Counted from the stretch's first letter, positions 36,228 through 48,690 are shown. The stretch: 64,000 nt of DNA from Heterobasidion occidentale (GCA_039111635.1 JBCAQO010000009.1:1860001-1924000), one strand, 5' to 3'. Numbers and translations: made by a program. The notes: generated by a model not told the origin, from the sequence alone.

Positions 36228-36718
36228 GGTGTTCGGTAATTTAGCGGTGTTCGGTAATCGCTCGAGGAGCGATGAGTTCTCAATCGATCTTCTTCAAACC
36301 AACTGTAGGTTATTTGGATATCATTACCGAGGTCCCAGAAAAAAATCTGAAGCTAAGAAGTTCACGGGAGGAGAGATGGTTCAAGGATACCTGTTCGGTA
36401 AAATCTGTTGCTCACTTGAGCAAGCCAATCTTGTCCGATTTGCATGTAAATATTTGACTGAGGTAGCATAAGGTATGTCTACACTGTACAGATTTCTCCG
36501 GGGACAGATCCCGTGTCATCGCTGAACTGCAGAACATTGCCCTCGTCGAGCGCAACAGCAAAGTCACGCTTGACGAATTGGGAACTTGGTTCAATCTCCG
36601 CCAGCGGGCCGTTTGGAAATATCCGGAGAATGCGGCCTCCAGGAAGCGGAGTTGGAATGCGGCAACCACGGCTTCGTGACATCGTCGTGACCATCATGCG
36701 GAGAAATTACCGAACACC
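36228..36718. mobile_element. MITE-like element with 15-bp terminal inverted repeats
   Basis: GGTGTTCGGTAATTT at 36228-36242 is exactly inverted as AAATTACCGAACACC at 36704-36718. A second copy of the first 13 bases of the repeat lies 5 bp inside the left end (36246-36258). The flanks do not show an obvious target-site duplication. The interior has a plus-strand open stretch (ALVERNSKVTLDELGTWFNL) of unknown origin and no complete transposase, so it would be non-autonomous or degraded. Confidence 0.5.
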
Positions 36719-37287
36719 CCTCAAACCCACCGGAAACGTTCCGCTCAATGACATACTAGCCTTCCGATATATTTGAGTACACGGACGGTAGTGTGAGTGT
36801 TTGCCAGTATCCATGCAAAGTCTCACCCTCTCAGAGTCCCATTTCAAAGCTAGGGGATATTTTTACGGTTTTCTGGCCGAACACTGCCGGAAGGATAGTA
36901 TCAGTGTACTATCAGTCTCATGTTATCTAAGTTTCATCACTTTCGGTTCTCCCCGCACTACAGCTCCCAGTGAATGATGCGCTTTATATTGAGCCCGTGG
37001 CTGCAAGCGGTGGGCTCCCTCTCTTATCCCACATTGGTATGGCCGTGGACTCGCTGCTCGTAGTCTCAACCCTTGACGCTTTGCGATGGATTGCGAGGCC
37101 TCTCAACATCACCAAAGCATTCCTAGGTTCGTCAAACAGTGAACCTATTGCTCTGACATATATATTTAATGATTCGTCAACAGCCTATCTCGTCTATCGC
37201 CTGACTTACCAGATTCTTTGTATCCATATGTTCTCTCGCCCCTCCGCAACGTCCCCAGTCCCCGAATGCCAGCTTTCTTCTTGGACA
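36719..37287. other. Single-copy sequence up to the assembly gap
   Basis: An open stretch from 36970 (with VDSLLVVSTLDALRWIARPL) reads like hydrophobic protein and might be an exon of an unrecognised gene, but it has no identifiable partner exons. No retrotransposon sequence is seen on this side of the gap. Confidence 0.35.
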
Positions 37288-37387
37288 NNNNNNNNNNNNN
37301 NNNNNNNNNNNNNNNNNNNNNNNNNNNNNNNNNNNNNNNNNNNNNNNNNNNNNNNNNNNNNNNNNNNNNNNNNNNNNNNNNNNNNNN
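37288..37387. other. Assembly gap (100 Ns)
   Basis: Exactly 100 N characters, a conventional placeholder for a gap of unknown size. Sequence changes from single-copy DNA on the left to the interior of a retrotransposon on the right. Confidence 0.99.
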
Positions 37388-39567
37388 ATGGCCCACTCCT
37401 CGCACAGTTCGCGACATCCGCTCTTCTTAGGCTTAGGGAACTTCTACCGACGATTCATTGATAAATTCTCTCTGATCGCTCGCCCCTGCATGACCTCACA
37501 AAGAAGGATGTGAAATGGGACTGGACCCGGAGTTGCCAACAGGCGTTGATCGACTGAAGAAAACCTTCATCAGCCAACCCGTCCTGTTGTACCTGACCCG
37601 ATGCGCCCTTACCGGCTTGTTACCAGCGCTTCCCTCGCAGCATATGGTGCAGTCCTCTTACAGGAAGGACCTGATAATGACTGCACCCTGTTGCATACCT
37701 CTCAGGATCGTTCTCACGGCCGAACGAAATTACGACGTGCATGATCGCGAACTCCTCGCCATCATCAAAGGCACTGGAACACTGGAAACACTATCTCGAG
37801 GTGCTCGACATCCCTTTGAAGTCTGGACGGACCATAAAAACCTAGAACACTTTAAAACGGCGCGCGACCTGTCAAGGCGACAAGCGCGCTGGAGTCTGTT
37901 TTTTGTCCGATTTGACTTCCAGCTCATTACAAAGCTGGAACTACTAATCATGCGGATGCTCTGTCCAGGCGTCCAGACTTAGTGAGGGGGTGGAATCTGA
38001 TAACAAGGCACAGACTCTACTCCGTCCAGACTTTTCACCGAGTCCAGCGAAAACTCTAGTAGAGCCAAGCGAAGGCATACGCGTTCAAAGCAACGGAACT
38101 CGTATCCTCGGACATCCTCTCCCTTATTCGACACTCGCGCTCGGAACACGATTTGCTGGTTGATGTCGCCCTCAAGAAACTGCTGGAAAAAGGTCCAACG
38201 CAATGAAGGGCGACCTAGGAAAATGGACCATGAAGAGGGCTATCACAAGGCGCGACGGTTACATATGCGTCCCAAAGGACGACCTCCTTCGACGAATGAT
38301 GTCAAAACGCCCATGACACTATGGCTACAGGACCACCGGGCCGAGCAAAGACCTTAGAATTGGTCCAACGCCATATACTGGTGGTCAAGCATGACCAAAT
38401 TTGTACAAGCGTATGTGATGGATGTGCAGTCTGCCAATCTACCAGAAACCCCATAGGACCCATCCACCGATCCAACCGTTGGAACCACAAACGCCCCTTG
38501 GCGCTTTATCTCCACGACTTCGTAACAGACCTCCCAGAAAGCAAGGCTACGACTCGATCCAATGTGGTAGTCGATCAGGGTCTGTCAAAAGGGAATAGTC
38601 ATAACCCCGTGCAAGAAGATAATCACGGCCGAAGAAACCACGACGCTCTTCCAGGACAATGTGTTCAAACGATATGGTTTACCAACCAAAGTGGTGTCCG
38701 ACAGAGGTCCTCAATTTGCGGCAAATTCACAAGGGAACTATGAAAGGAATGGGAATCACCCCGCCCTCAGCACGGCCTATCACCCCCAAACGGACGGAGA
38801 AACAGAACGGGTAAACCAAGAGATCGAGCAATTCCTGCGAGTTTTCTGCAACTACCATCAGATAACTGGGTAGACTTGATCCCCTTCGCAGAATTCTCCC
38901 ACAACACCCGAAGACACTCCGCCACTGGGAAGTCGCCGTTGAAGTCCTTTACGGGTTCAACCACCATATTTGGTCGACTCAGCTCTGGAGACCAAGGTGC
39001 CCGCAGTAACTGAACGCTTGCGACTAATCAAGGAAGTCCAGAGGATGCGGCCGCAAGTCTACAAATAGCAGCGCAGCACGCCAAGGACGGGACCTACACA
39101 GGAACTTCCGCAATGGGAAGTAGGAACCCAAGTTTGGTTAGAAGGAACCCATATTCGGACGACTCATCCGAAATTCAAGCTGGCACCTAGACGCTATGGC
39201 CCCTTTTCAGTGACTGAAAGAATCGGTCCTCTGGCTTTTCGGTTGAAATACCCGTAACATGGAAGATACACCCGGTTTTTCACGCCTCCATGCTCACGGA
39301 ATATCATGAGACAGAGGCCCACGGAAGGAACTTCCCCAGACCTGCCCCAAGATCTTGAATGAAGAAGAGCACTACGAAGTGGAGGCCATTCTAGATTCAA
39401 GACGCCAGGGACGAGGGACCAAGTACCTTGTCAAGTGGGTCGGATACTCCGAGGCCGATAACACTTGGGAACCCTTTGCCCTCCTCAAAGATACGGCCGA
39501 CGAGGCGCTTCATGAATTCCACGAAAGCTACCCAGACAAGCCCCGACCAGCGGCGATTAGGCTTTAG
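37388..39567 (+). pseudogene. Copy L pol remnant (RT end, RNase H, integrase, chromodomain)
   Basis: Aligns to R 57677-59879 but with many single-base insertions and deletions, so no frame stays open for more than about 150 codons. Recognisable pieces are the RNase H block (PFEVWTDHKNLEHFKTARDL), integrase pieces (GLPTKVVSDRGPQFAA, YHPQTDGETERVNQEIEQF) and an intact chromodomain frame at 39355-39567 (EEEHYEVEAILDSRRQGRG, YLVKWVGYSEADNTWEPF). At 38895-38930 L keeps the original integrase frame where R has lost a base. The dense indels in this stretch contrast with the much cleaner 3' half, so they may partly reflect low-quality sequence next to the gap. Confidence 0.85.
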
Positions 39568-39625
39568 AAAGATATAAAAAGGGAGGCACCCCTCCCTCTT
39601 TCAAAGCAAGAATCCTCCCCAGTAC

Positions 39626-40896
39626 ATGTCCGACCACTCCTCCCTTGATTACTCCCCTGGACGTGCCATGCTCATCGATGACGGAACTACCTCCTCCCCT
39701 TCAAGAAACCCCTCGCCAGACATCATTCTGGCCGTGGCCAACCCCAACACTGGACGCCCTAGCCGAGGCAGCCGCCCAACGACTCCAGAAGGAGTTCCAG
39801 TACAAATCAGTGTCCACCAAACCGCGCTCACCGTCGAAGATCGAACGGGTTCCCGAGCCTCACCACGGTTTGAGAGAGCTCATGACGAGCACGATGAAGG
39901 ACATCAAGCAGAAGGAAGGCATGCTCCGTCAACGCCTCCGCGACCGACATCAGCGTTGGCTCAAAGAGACGCAAGACAGGAAACGAGAGGCGGAAGAAGA
40001 CCAGGAAACCCTTCGGACCTGGCATCGCCTACAACTGTTGAGGCAGGTGTACAAGAACCAGCAACGGCTGGTACATCAGCTGCCAGGACCAGAGGGCCCC
40101 CTACCGGTAGTCGAGATCTGCACCCCGGAGAGTTGGAAGGACTAGGAGACGCCCTACTCCAACGCACCACCATCTCCGCGGTAATCCAGATGGCCACAGC
40201 GCTGGCCTTACAAAGCTCGCTAACTCTTCGCAGGGCAACCAGGAAGCGAGAACGATGACATACCCCGACGCCTCGCTGACGCGAGCGACCAGGTCAGGCT
40301 TCTGGCCTATGCAGACGATCATAGAGCCGCCTCCTGGTACGCCCGAGGAAATAATGGGGCTTACGCCCTACTCATTCATCCGGACGAGTTCTCCTCCTTC
40401 ATCAATCTGGAGCTCCTACCCGCCCTCATCTCGCGCACCGACACAGGGCATTCAAGTCACGCCCATCCCGTTCGGACTGACCCATTCCGCGTCCAACCAT
40501 GGAGCGAAGCTAGCAGAGCGGTACCGGCTACAAGCAGTTGAGACGCATCCACCCAGACCGAATATGTATGGGCTACGGTCCAACGACAGGCACGAAGGAA
40601 TCGAGAGGCCCTTCCTCCCGTATCGGCAGGACAATCCACCGGGCAGGACGCAGGAGGCAGCAATGAGGAGCACCCTCCAAGGTACAGGAGGAATGAGGGA
40701 CGAGGGAGCCAGAGAACAAGGGCAACCCTTCGACCCAGGCGAAGCAGTCCTAGAAGAACTCGACCAAGAGATTCGCCGACTCCAGACCGTCCTCGAGATA
40801 ATCGAGTTGAAGGAGCGCATCCACGGATTAGTAGAAGAACTCCAATCCGCCAGCGCCCGACTCAGCGGACTACTTCCTGGACTCGAGCGGAACTAG
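39626..40896 (+). pseudogene. Copy L extra ORF region downstream of the chromodomain
   Basis: Two overlapping frames are present as in R. The frame beginning MITPLDVPCSSM (39645-40145, 166 codons) is fully open here, whereas R has one stop. The other frame (39626-40258, starting MSDHSSLDYSPGR) loses phase at about 40215 where L lacks one G relative to R, and further on carries a TGA. A third open stretch (40255-40896) ends in a coiled-coil-like segment, VLEELDQEIRRLQTVLEIIE. Function unknown. Confidence 0.6.
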
Positions 40897-40989
40897 ACGC
40901 CTGGGACGAGGTCGAAGGCGACAATTACGACGACGTCGACCCCTACTATCGACCAGATGAAGGATATGGGGATTATGGAGACATTGGCG

Positions 40990-43427
40990 GAGGATACTAA
41001 ACCAGGGAGTTGAGGAACCCCTGGTTTTAACATGATGACGGAGAGGAAAGGACCCTCCGCATCACAGGTACCGGTTTCACGCACAGGACGCCGGAACGGA
41101 CGTCCTGCATGACGTTAAACTGTGAAAAGATAAGAAGGCAGGGGAAGTACCTGACCATTTCGCGTTGCAGCCCTCCGGTCTCAAGATGAAGGACAAGCAT
41201 TCAACACTCTCGTTGTCAAGAGGTATTCTGACAAGCGAATCGGGCGTCCCGCTTGGATCCCCAGTTTTACAAGGCCCTTTCCGCATTAGGAGGCCCTTAG
41301 GATTCACAACATAACTGGTACATGAATGATGCATGAATATTGGTGGGAAATCGTGTTGCATACCCACCGTTGGGGAACGGTGGACCAACCTCGCTGTCAA
41401 GGTCTGACAGGTGTCTTGGACGTCCCACTTTGGATCTCCAGTTTTACAGGGTCGTTTCCGCATTAGGGGACCCTATCAGCGATGCAGGAACTGATGGCCG
41501 CACTCCATTAGTACCCAAAACGGAGAAAATACATCCGCAACGATGTAAAACTACGAAAGGCTTGGTCCGCAATGACGATAAACTAGTTACCGTCCGGAAC
41601 GACGCTAAAGCTACCAAGACCCTCGGAGCGTGGTTGTATTCTGGCAGACGGTGGAAGTGAGGGCCTCCACTGTTGCAGAACCCTGCCGACTAGGTCGAGG
41701 CGCTTCCATATTCCATACGCCCTACAGTAAAAGAATATGGGGTCGACACGGTTCAATTCCGTGCGAGGGGTTTGGGGACGTAGAGCGGGTTGTCAGTCTT
41801 TCGACAAAGACCACAACTACTCCATGGTGCGCCCATTCTACCCTTGAAGTCCGAAGCAAGGATTCCGCTTCGAGGGCCAGTCAAGAGGCAACTGGGATCG
41901 TGCCTCGTGTTTGCTTTCATCCGCAACGATGTAAAACTACGAGCGTCCGCAAAGACGTTAAACTACCACTCCTTTCAGCATAGGAGACGTCGATCGACAT
42001 CGTTGTTGACACCACGATGTTGATCTAGTCCGCGATGACGATAAACTATTTACTCCTTCAAGTATAGGAGACGTGATTGATGGTCACGACCTTGACCATC
42101 AACTAGTCCGAAATGACCTTAAACTACCCTCACCCCGGAGGATTAAATCTATCGAGGCTCGGGAGGCTCAAGCCAGGTGATAGCGGACGTCCGCAATGAC
42201 TATAAACTAGTTGCCGTCCTTCATGACGATAAACTGAGCTGCCCTTCTGTCTACAGGGCCATGTGAGTTGTGTCAAAATAGGCTTCCAGTCTATTCTCGC
42301 AACTCTATAAGTTATCCGGTTTGATATAGTATAAACCGTCACCATCCTTCCTCAATGGGAACCCTGTCAAGATGGCTGTACTTGGTCTAGGGCCCTATGT
42401 GCATCACCGATGAATGTTCCGGCGCACAGAAATGGTCTACCATTTTGTTTACAGGTACTCCTACGTTGGAAGATGGATAGGTCCGCAACGACCTTAGCAT
42501 AAACTGGCAGGGCAGTCCGCAACGACTTCTGTATAAACTAGCCTCAGTCCGCGATGACTTAAGGATAAACTAGCCGACGTCCGCAAAGACGCAAAACTAC
42601 GGACGTCCGGCACGACGTTAAAACTACCAGGACATACCTTACGCTGACCCCGCATAATTACCGTCAAGGTGGATACCATGATCTATTCAAGAGACCATGG
42701 GGTTCAAGTCTATCCTTCAAAGTCCTTACCTCGTGTCCAATACCCTTAGTGAAAACAAATTCTGGACGAACACTCAATCTCTAACCTGACAAGGCCACCG
42801 TATGGGCTGACAGAGTTAGGGATCTTCAAAGGGGTCTTGCCGGACTCAAGACAAGTCAAGAAATGTCGTATTCTTGATAGGTTGGTGGGCCTAAGCCTTA
42901 GTAAAGCGATCAACCCACACACCTGGAGTCCCCCTCGATACCGGAGATCAAGGAGATGAAGATCTATCCTGGAAACACTGAGACATGGCCTTCGGCACTT
43001 TGAAAGAAGAACGACACACACCCATCCACAGACGAGTTTCTATTTCATCCTATAATCATTCGCATAACACCTTTCTGCATCGTCGCCAGATGACACTGGC
43101 TCATCAAACCTACCAGGGCGCCCTGGTCGAGTAGCTGCCTATTGACTCTAGGAGCATACTCACACAAAAACGTACGGTGAAGGAAGAACACCGAGGAGAA
43201 ACACAGTATTGTGGCTGATACTGCAGGACTTCAAATCAAACAGCTCAACGGAGACGGAAAACTCCTAGGCGTTGTAAACGACGTAGGTCGGTCTTCGCCC
43301 CAGAAAACGAAGTGATATTGGGAAGACGCATCCCAATCTATTTCGACGACCAGCAAGCAATTGTATGTGGAATGACGATGAAGCTCGTTTCTGCTCAAGC
43401 GAGTAGTCCCCTCAGGAGTTGGGACCT
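40990..43427 (+). repeat. Copy L structured non-coding array
   Basis: About 2.4 kb without long open frames between the extra ORF and the polypurine tract. Some fifteen copies of a short motif, consensus TCCGCAAYGACNNTAAACTA, recur at irregular spacing (for example near 41102, 41528, 41559, 41592, 41918, 41948, 42031, 42107, 42189, 42216, 42481, 42513, 42546, 42577, 42604). The intervals hold hairpins such as 42077-42086 with 42093-42102 (TTGATGGTCA / TGACCATCAA) and 43204-43209 with 43218-43223 (CAGTAT / ATACTG). See the matching array in R. Confidence 0.8.
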
Positions 43428-43437
43428 AGAAAGGGGG
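43428..43437 (+). promoter_or_regulatory. Polypurine tract of copy L
   Basis: AGAAAGGGGG followed by TAA directly before the 3' LTR. This is the expected plus-strand primer site of an LTR retrotransposon. Confidence 0.8.
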
Positions 43438-43440
43438 TAA

Positions 43441-44056
43441 TGTTATGACTTGACCGATCGGGGCCCTTCGCGGCCGGTCTAACCGATGGATCAAGCATCA
43501 CATGCTAGGCGGCCCCACTACGGAGCGTACACCAAGGTATTCGGAATGTCCTTAGGAGCCGACAAGAGGTTCTTCAAGGCATCGGTAGAGGCTATATGAG
43601 AGGGACATGAGGCCCACGAAGTTCACACAGTGATAAGGGAGGCATTCACATGCCATGGGCTTAGGGCTTATGGGTAAGCACCTCGTCGCACCATGATGGA
43701 TCAGTGCGACTGGAGAAGTACAAGAGTAGGCGCCGATGAGAGAGACGGCGGCCACAGCTCTCCTAGGATGGAAACCTGGAGAAGCACACGGACTCTTACC
43801 CTATACCCTATATAGTATATAAGGCCCATAGAATAGGCTGAGGATCTTCAGTCTATTCTCTTTCGTTCATTCGTATCTTCGAATACGAAGCTCTTCGTTC
43901 TTACACACGTTTTCATACTGTGTAACTTAGAGCCAATCATTATTCCCTCCTGTATCAACGCCTGATACAGTCGAGACTCCGTCCACCACTCAGTCCATTG
44001 TGCGACCTAGGGAAGAACCTGTTACTCTTGGGTTACTGAACGAGCAGTTCGTAACA
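43441..44056 (+). repeat. 3' LTR of copy L
   Basis: 616 bp starting TGTTATGACTTGACC and ending CGTAACA, so with TG..CA ends and a short TGTTA/TAACA terminal inverted repeat. It contains TATATAAGG and the predicted transcript start AGTCTATTCT about 34 bp further on. It is similar throughout to the LTR at 53676-54262, with a longer segment after the start site. Confidence 0.9.
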
Positions 44057-44057
44057 G

Positions 44058-46154
44058 TCAGCGCTTCTCGAATCACCAGCCCTTCGGCCGATCGACTATG
44101 GGTCAGCAGCCAACGTCATCCTCGCCGTCGATACCTCACAAATCGCGGTCGGCTTCCACCTCTGTCAATGCGCACTCGACAATCCGCGGGTTCGGTACTA
44201 TGCCCGATTCGGCTCCATCACCCTTAACGACCGCGAATCGCGATTCTCCCAGCCCAAACTCGAACTCTACGGCCTCTTCCGCGCCCTCCGATCACTCAAA
44301 ATGTATCTCATCGGCGTTCGGAACCTGATAGTCGAAGTAGACGCACGCTACATCAAGGGCATGCTCACTAACCCGGATCTCGAACCCAGCGCTAGCATCA
44401 ATCGATGGATCGTCTCCATCCTCACCTTCCATTTCACACTCGTCCACGTCCCCGGCACCTCTCACGGCCCCGATGGTCTCTCCCGACAACCACCACAACC
44501 CGCCGACCGACCCGAACCTGAAGACAACTTTGACGACTGGATCGACAATCTCTATGGCTTCCTCCATCAGATCAACAACACGTTCCCCACCTCCAACTCA
44601 ACCTCGACAACAGCAATCTTTACCTCCTCACTCATAGGCGACCTCCCGACCGAGGCCGACTCCGACTACGAAGGCCCGACCATCGACTATTCGGATATCC
44701 CAAGATCGCAGAAAGCTTTGGAAGCCGAGGAACGCCTATGGTTGGTCCGCGACTGGCACCGAACATTGGTTTGGCCCCCTTCTCTCTCCGACTCTGAATA
44801 TGCCACCTTCCTACGATATTGCACTGAGTTCTTTATCGCAGCCGACAAGCTATGGAGAAAAGACTCGCACGGTCGACACAAGATCGTTGCAGCCCCCTCT
44901 AGTCGGATCACAATTCTCACTGCCGCCCACGACGACGTTGCTCACAAGGGATTCTACGCCACGACCGCCTTGGTCGCCGAACGCTTCTGGTGGCCGCACA
45001 TGAGGCAAGATATTTCCTGGTTTGTTCGGACCTGTCACCTTTGCCAGATTTGCCAGACTCGCAACGTCCTCATTCCCCCAACCGTCGCCACGCCTGCACC
45101 ACTCTTCGCGAAGATGTATATGGACACCATGCACATGCCGACCGCTGGTGGTTTCAAGTATCTCGTTCAAGGTCGCTGTTCGGTATCGCACTACCCCGAA
45201 TTCCGAATGCTGCGACGCGAAACAAGCTCAGCCCTCGCCGACTGGATCTTCGAGGATATCCTGTGCCGATGGGGAACATTGGTAGAGATCGTCTCCGACA
45301 ATGGACCAGCGTTCGTCAAGGCGCTCGACCAGTTAGCGAAAAAGTACCACGTTCGGCACATCCGTATTTCGGGCTACAATTCTCGCGCCAACGGCATTGC
45401 CGAACGACCTCACTTCGACGTTCGGCAGGCTCTGTTCAAAGCCGTTGATGGAGATCAGGCCAAGTGGAATCGTGCAGCTCATTTCGTATTCTGGGCTGAT
45501 CGCATTACTGTTCGGCGCCGAATGGGTTGCTCGCCATACTTCGCAGCGACCGGAACCCATCCCCTTCTCCCCCTGGACATCGCCGAAGCCACCTACCTCC
45601 TGCCACCGCCGACCACAACCCTCAGCACCACCGACCTCATCGCCCGACGGGCCATAGCCTTGCAGAAACGCCGATTAGACCTCGCCCACCTTCACAGCTC
45701 AGTTGTCGGCGCCCGTGTCCAGGCCGCCATCTGATTCGAACAACAGCATTCGGCCACCCTTCGCGACTTCAATTTCCACCGAGGCTCGCTTGTCCTGATG
45801 CGCAACACAGCCATAGAAAAGGCGCTCAATCGGAAGATGCGTCCACGGTATTTAGGACCTTTGCTAGTAATTTCTAGGAATCGGGGAGGCGCGTATATTC
45901 TGGCCGAACTCGACGGATCGGTCTTTGATCGGCCAGTTGCAGCATTCCGCATTATTCCTTATTTTGCTCGCAGGTCTCTGAAGCTCACCGACCTTGAAGC
46001 CCTCCTCGACATCTCGCAGGAACGTCTTCGGGCCATGGAAGATTCCCAATTGAGCGACGACAACGCCGAAGACGATAGTGCCGATGAAGATACCGACACC
46101 AGCTCAGTCCGATCGGCGGGGGACGACGATGCGGCTTCGGTAACCTCCGACTAG
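44058..46154 (+). pseudogene. Family 2 pol: RNase H and integrase, one internal stop
   Basis: A single frame runs from 44058 (SALLESPALRPIDYG) to the stop at 46152-46154. RNase H features: VILAVDTSQIAVGFHL, SITLNDRESRFSQPKLELYG, VDARYIKGML and HGPDGLSRQ. Integrase zinc motif: HDDVAHKGF with CHLCQICQ. DDE core: YMDTMHMP, VSDNGPAF, IAERPHFDVRQ. After a TGA at 45732-45734 the same frame continues FEQQHSATLRDFNFHRGSLV, LMRNTAIEKALNRKM and RYLGPLLVISRNRGGAYILA, the usual integrase tail. The TGA sits where CGA (arginine) would be expected, so it looks like a C-to-T change. The acidic end is D/E/S-rich. RT and gag lie outside the window. Confidence 0.88.
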
Positions 46155-46551
46155 ATGCCACCCGCCCACCCTTCGCTCTCTTCGGTCGGTGACTGGGGAC
46201 AGTCACGATTTCACACTTTTACCACCGACCGATTGCCGACCGAATAGTCGGCACTCATTTTCCCCATCACTCCTGCAAGTACCAAGCCGCATTGAAGACT
46301 TCTTCCGATTTGCGCAAAACCATAGGGTTTTATGCCTGTGATGACATACTGAGGCTTCCCCTAATATTCCAATTTATTTTCTTCATTTCTTCCGAACACT
46401 TCGCTTACAAGTACCTTCACACACAGTCATTTCGCCGACCGATTTCCCGAATAAACGCTTCTAGGCTTCACCGAACGTCTCATTTAACTCAGGACAGTCT
46501 TTTTCTTTTATATGATACAATTTACTATACTACAGAACCCTCGAAGCCGTC

Positions 46552-48222
46552 CTACTCATCGTCCGACACAGACATTCCCGAATCGTCCGCCTCCGACGAG
46601 TCCTCGACCAAGACAACGTCGGAGGACGGGGACGGACCTGCCCGCACCTCAAGCGACTCGAGCTCAGCCTGCCACATCGCGACCGAGCGCGCCAACGAAG
46701 CACGCGTACCCTCAGCCACCGCGATACGGTACCGAAGCTCAGACGCGATGCCTTGGGCGACGATGGGCGAGAGGCGAGAAGAGTCGGTGGGAGCGGGGAA
46801 GGCAGCTGAACGAGCACGTGAAGGGCGGGTAGGAGCGGGGACGGCCCTAGCAGTGGTAGGAAGCTGCTGGACCGGCTTTCTGGTGCGAGCGGCTGCGCCG
46901 AACGATACCGAACGATGAGCTCCCATCTCCAATTCAACCAAAAGACGACTTACCTTTCGTTTGAGCGATGCTATCCCCGACTGACCGTACGGGGACAACC
47001 ACCTCTACCTTACGACGCTTCAAGGGGCGTTCCCTCTCCTCCGCCTTCGGTGCCGACTTCCCCTTTTCCTTCGATTTCCCCTTCCCCTTCCCCTTATCCA
47101 TCGGCGTCCACCCAGGCTGAAAGCTACACCCCTTCGACTCCCTGGCACACTTCGTGCACGATACCAGCCCAGGTCGCTGGTAGCATCGGAACACCTTGGT
47201 CAGAAAGGCGGTCGCACAGCGATAACAAGCGTAGTCGGCCTAGAAGGAGGGTCAGCAATAGGAAGCGGTGGCAAGAGGGAGGGAACTCACCAAGACATCA
47301 CCCGGTAATAATTCGGGAGGGTCTTCAAGCAGCTTCCCGGCACCATTCCGCTCCACAGGGGACCTAGCAGTCGACATTCGGCCCGTTCCAGGGCCGAGAG
47401 GAAGGACGACGCGCCCAAGAGGTGGCGTCGGTTGGTGAGCGAACTCGACAACAACAGCCACGGCCGACTGTTTGCCCTTCACGTCGGTCGGGGCAGCGGC
47501 GGCGACCAAACCCACGCTCATTCGATCCAGAGCATCGGTTGCAGATGCGAGCGCAGAATCAGCGGCGGACAGGTTGGGCTGGGACAAGTCGGCGGACGGG
47601 TCGGGATGGGATGAGGACGCGGCGGCGGAAGGGGAAGGAGAGCGAAGAAAGAGAGGAAGGGGAAGAACGGACTCTGCCTCCAGCTCGGACAGCTGACGAT
47701 CACCCTGTTCCGGATCGAGCGACCCGTTGAACATGGCCTCCACCAAGGCCTCCCGACGCCGCTGACAATCTTCTTCGGCCAACCGACGGGTAGCGGCAGC
47801 CCGCATCGCCTCGGCTTCCTCAGCCTCACGTTCGGCGACAGCGACCCGCGCAGCCTCCTCTGCCAGGGCCTGTTCTTCGGCCACTTGTTGCTGTTTCTGC
47901 GCTGCAAAGCGCGCCGCGCGCTGCGGCAAGATGCGCGAACCCCAGGCAAGCCAGTCGTCGGTGGCAACATGATCGAGGCCACTCTCAGCCTCAGCGACCC
48001 AGGCCGCGAGCTTGGGCACGTCCTGCCCACGCGCCGAACGATCGAAAACAGCCTGCAAGGACGTCAGCAGCCAGCAGAAGGCAAAGGGACGGACCAACTT
48101 ACCACTCGTTTGGCAAACCCCTGCGCCCAGGCCTCGTAATCTTCGTACTCAGCGGTGCCATCGGGAAGGGCGAGCATGTACTCCCCGAGCTTGGTCTTGA
48201 GGACAGAAAGGATGGAGGACAT
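46552..48222 (-). CDS. Antisense gene carried by family 2 (four exons, 511 aa, zinc-binding-like)
   Basis: On the strand opposite to the retrotransposon, in its 3' region. Exons 48222-48103, 48052-47291, 47239-46954 and 46919-46552 join in phase to 511 residues. Introns 1 and 2 are 50 and 51 nt with good GTAAGT/GTGAGT donors; intron 3 would be only 34 nt and is less certain. N-terminus MSSILSVLKTKLGEYM; a long A/E/R-rich coiled-coil-like stretch (AEEQALAEEAARVAVAEREA); a cysteine cluster CYRC..FRCYQRPGLVSCTKCAR..GC that looks like a zinc-binding module; a lysine-rich segment (KGKGKGKSKEKGK) and KRRKVE that could be a nuclear signal; an acidic end. No known family is certain. Retained introns fit with transcription from the antisense strand, which reverse transcription of sense RNA would not remove. 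Confidence 0.65.
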
Positions 48223-48680
48223 GTTGGAAGGCAGAGAGGATCGGACAAGGAGACGAAGCAGCAGGAGAATGGCGATGAGGGACTTAGTCGCTGGAGAATC
48301 AACGATCATCAGTTGGGGCACTCCAGGCGTCAGCCACTCCCTCACCTAATCAGTTGCCACGCCACAGGACTTTGCCGACTCAGCCCCGGTCTCTCTTGCG
48401 CGCCGACCCGGTCCTTTCTACGACATCTCCTTGCCGATTATTCACCTGTGCCACATCTCTCCCACGCACCCACTCCTTTCCACGCCACCGCTCATAGCCG
48501 ATCTTTTTCCCACGAAACTTGCCACACCGCTCCATTTTCCACGCCACTGCTATTCTTTCCACGGTATCGCTTGTTACCAACTCTTTCCCACATCCACGCC
48601 ACCACTTTTTTTCACACCACTTTTTTCCGCTCCGACTCATAGCTGCCGACCACTGACTGAGGACAGTCAGGATTTCAGTA

Positions 48681-48690
48681 GGGAGGAGAT
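48681..48690 (+). promoter_or_regulatory. Polypurine tract of family 2
   Basis: AGGGAGGAGA immediately before the LTR start TGATGAGC at 48691. Confidence 0.7.

Larger units (their letters stand above)
37388..44056 (+). mobile_element. Family 1 chromodomain Ty3/Gypsy retrotransposon, copy L (3' part)
   Basis: Corresponds to R from position 57677 onward: end of reverse transcriptase, RNase H, integrase, chromodomain, extra ORF region, structured non-coding array, polypurine tract and 3' LTR. Its 5' end is cut by the assembly gap. The right end is a clean LTR terminus followed by family 2 coding sequence, showing that L is inserted inside a family 2 element. Confidence 0.9.

Noticed and set aside
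41528..42620. Regularly recurring short repeats that could suggest a CRISPR array
   Set aside because: Spacing is irregular, repeats vary, spacers form hairpins, the array is present in several retrotransposon copies, and the genome is eukaryotic.
47422..47730. Plus-strand open frames between 47400 and 48140
   Set aside because: Shadows of exon 2 of the antisense gene, which has consistent splice phases on the minus strand.
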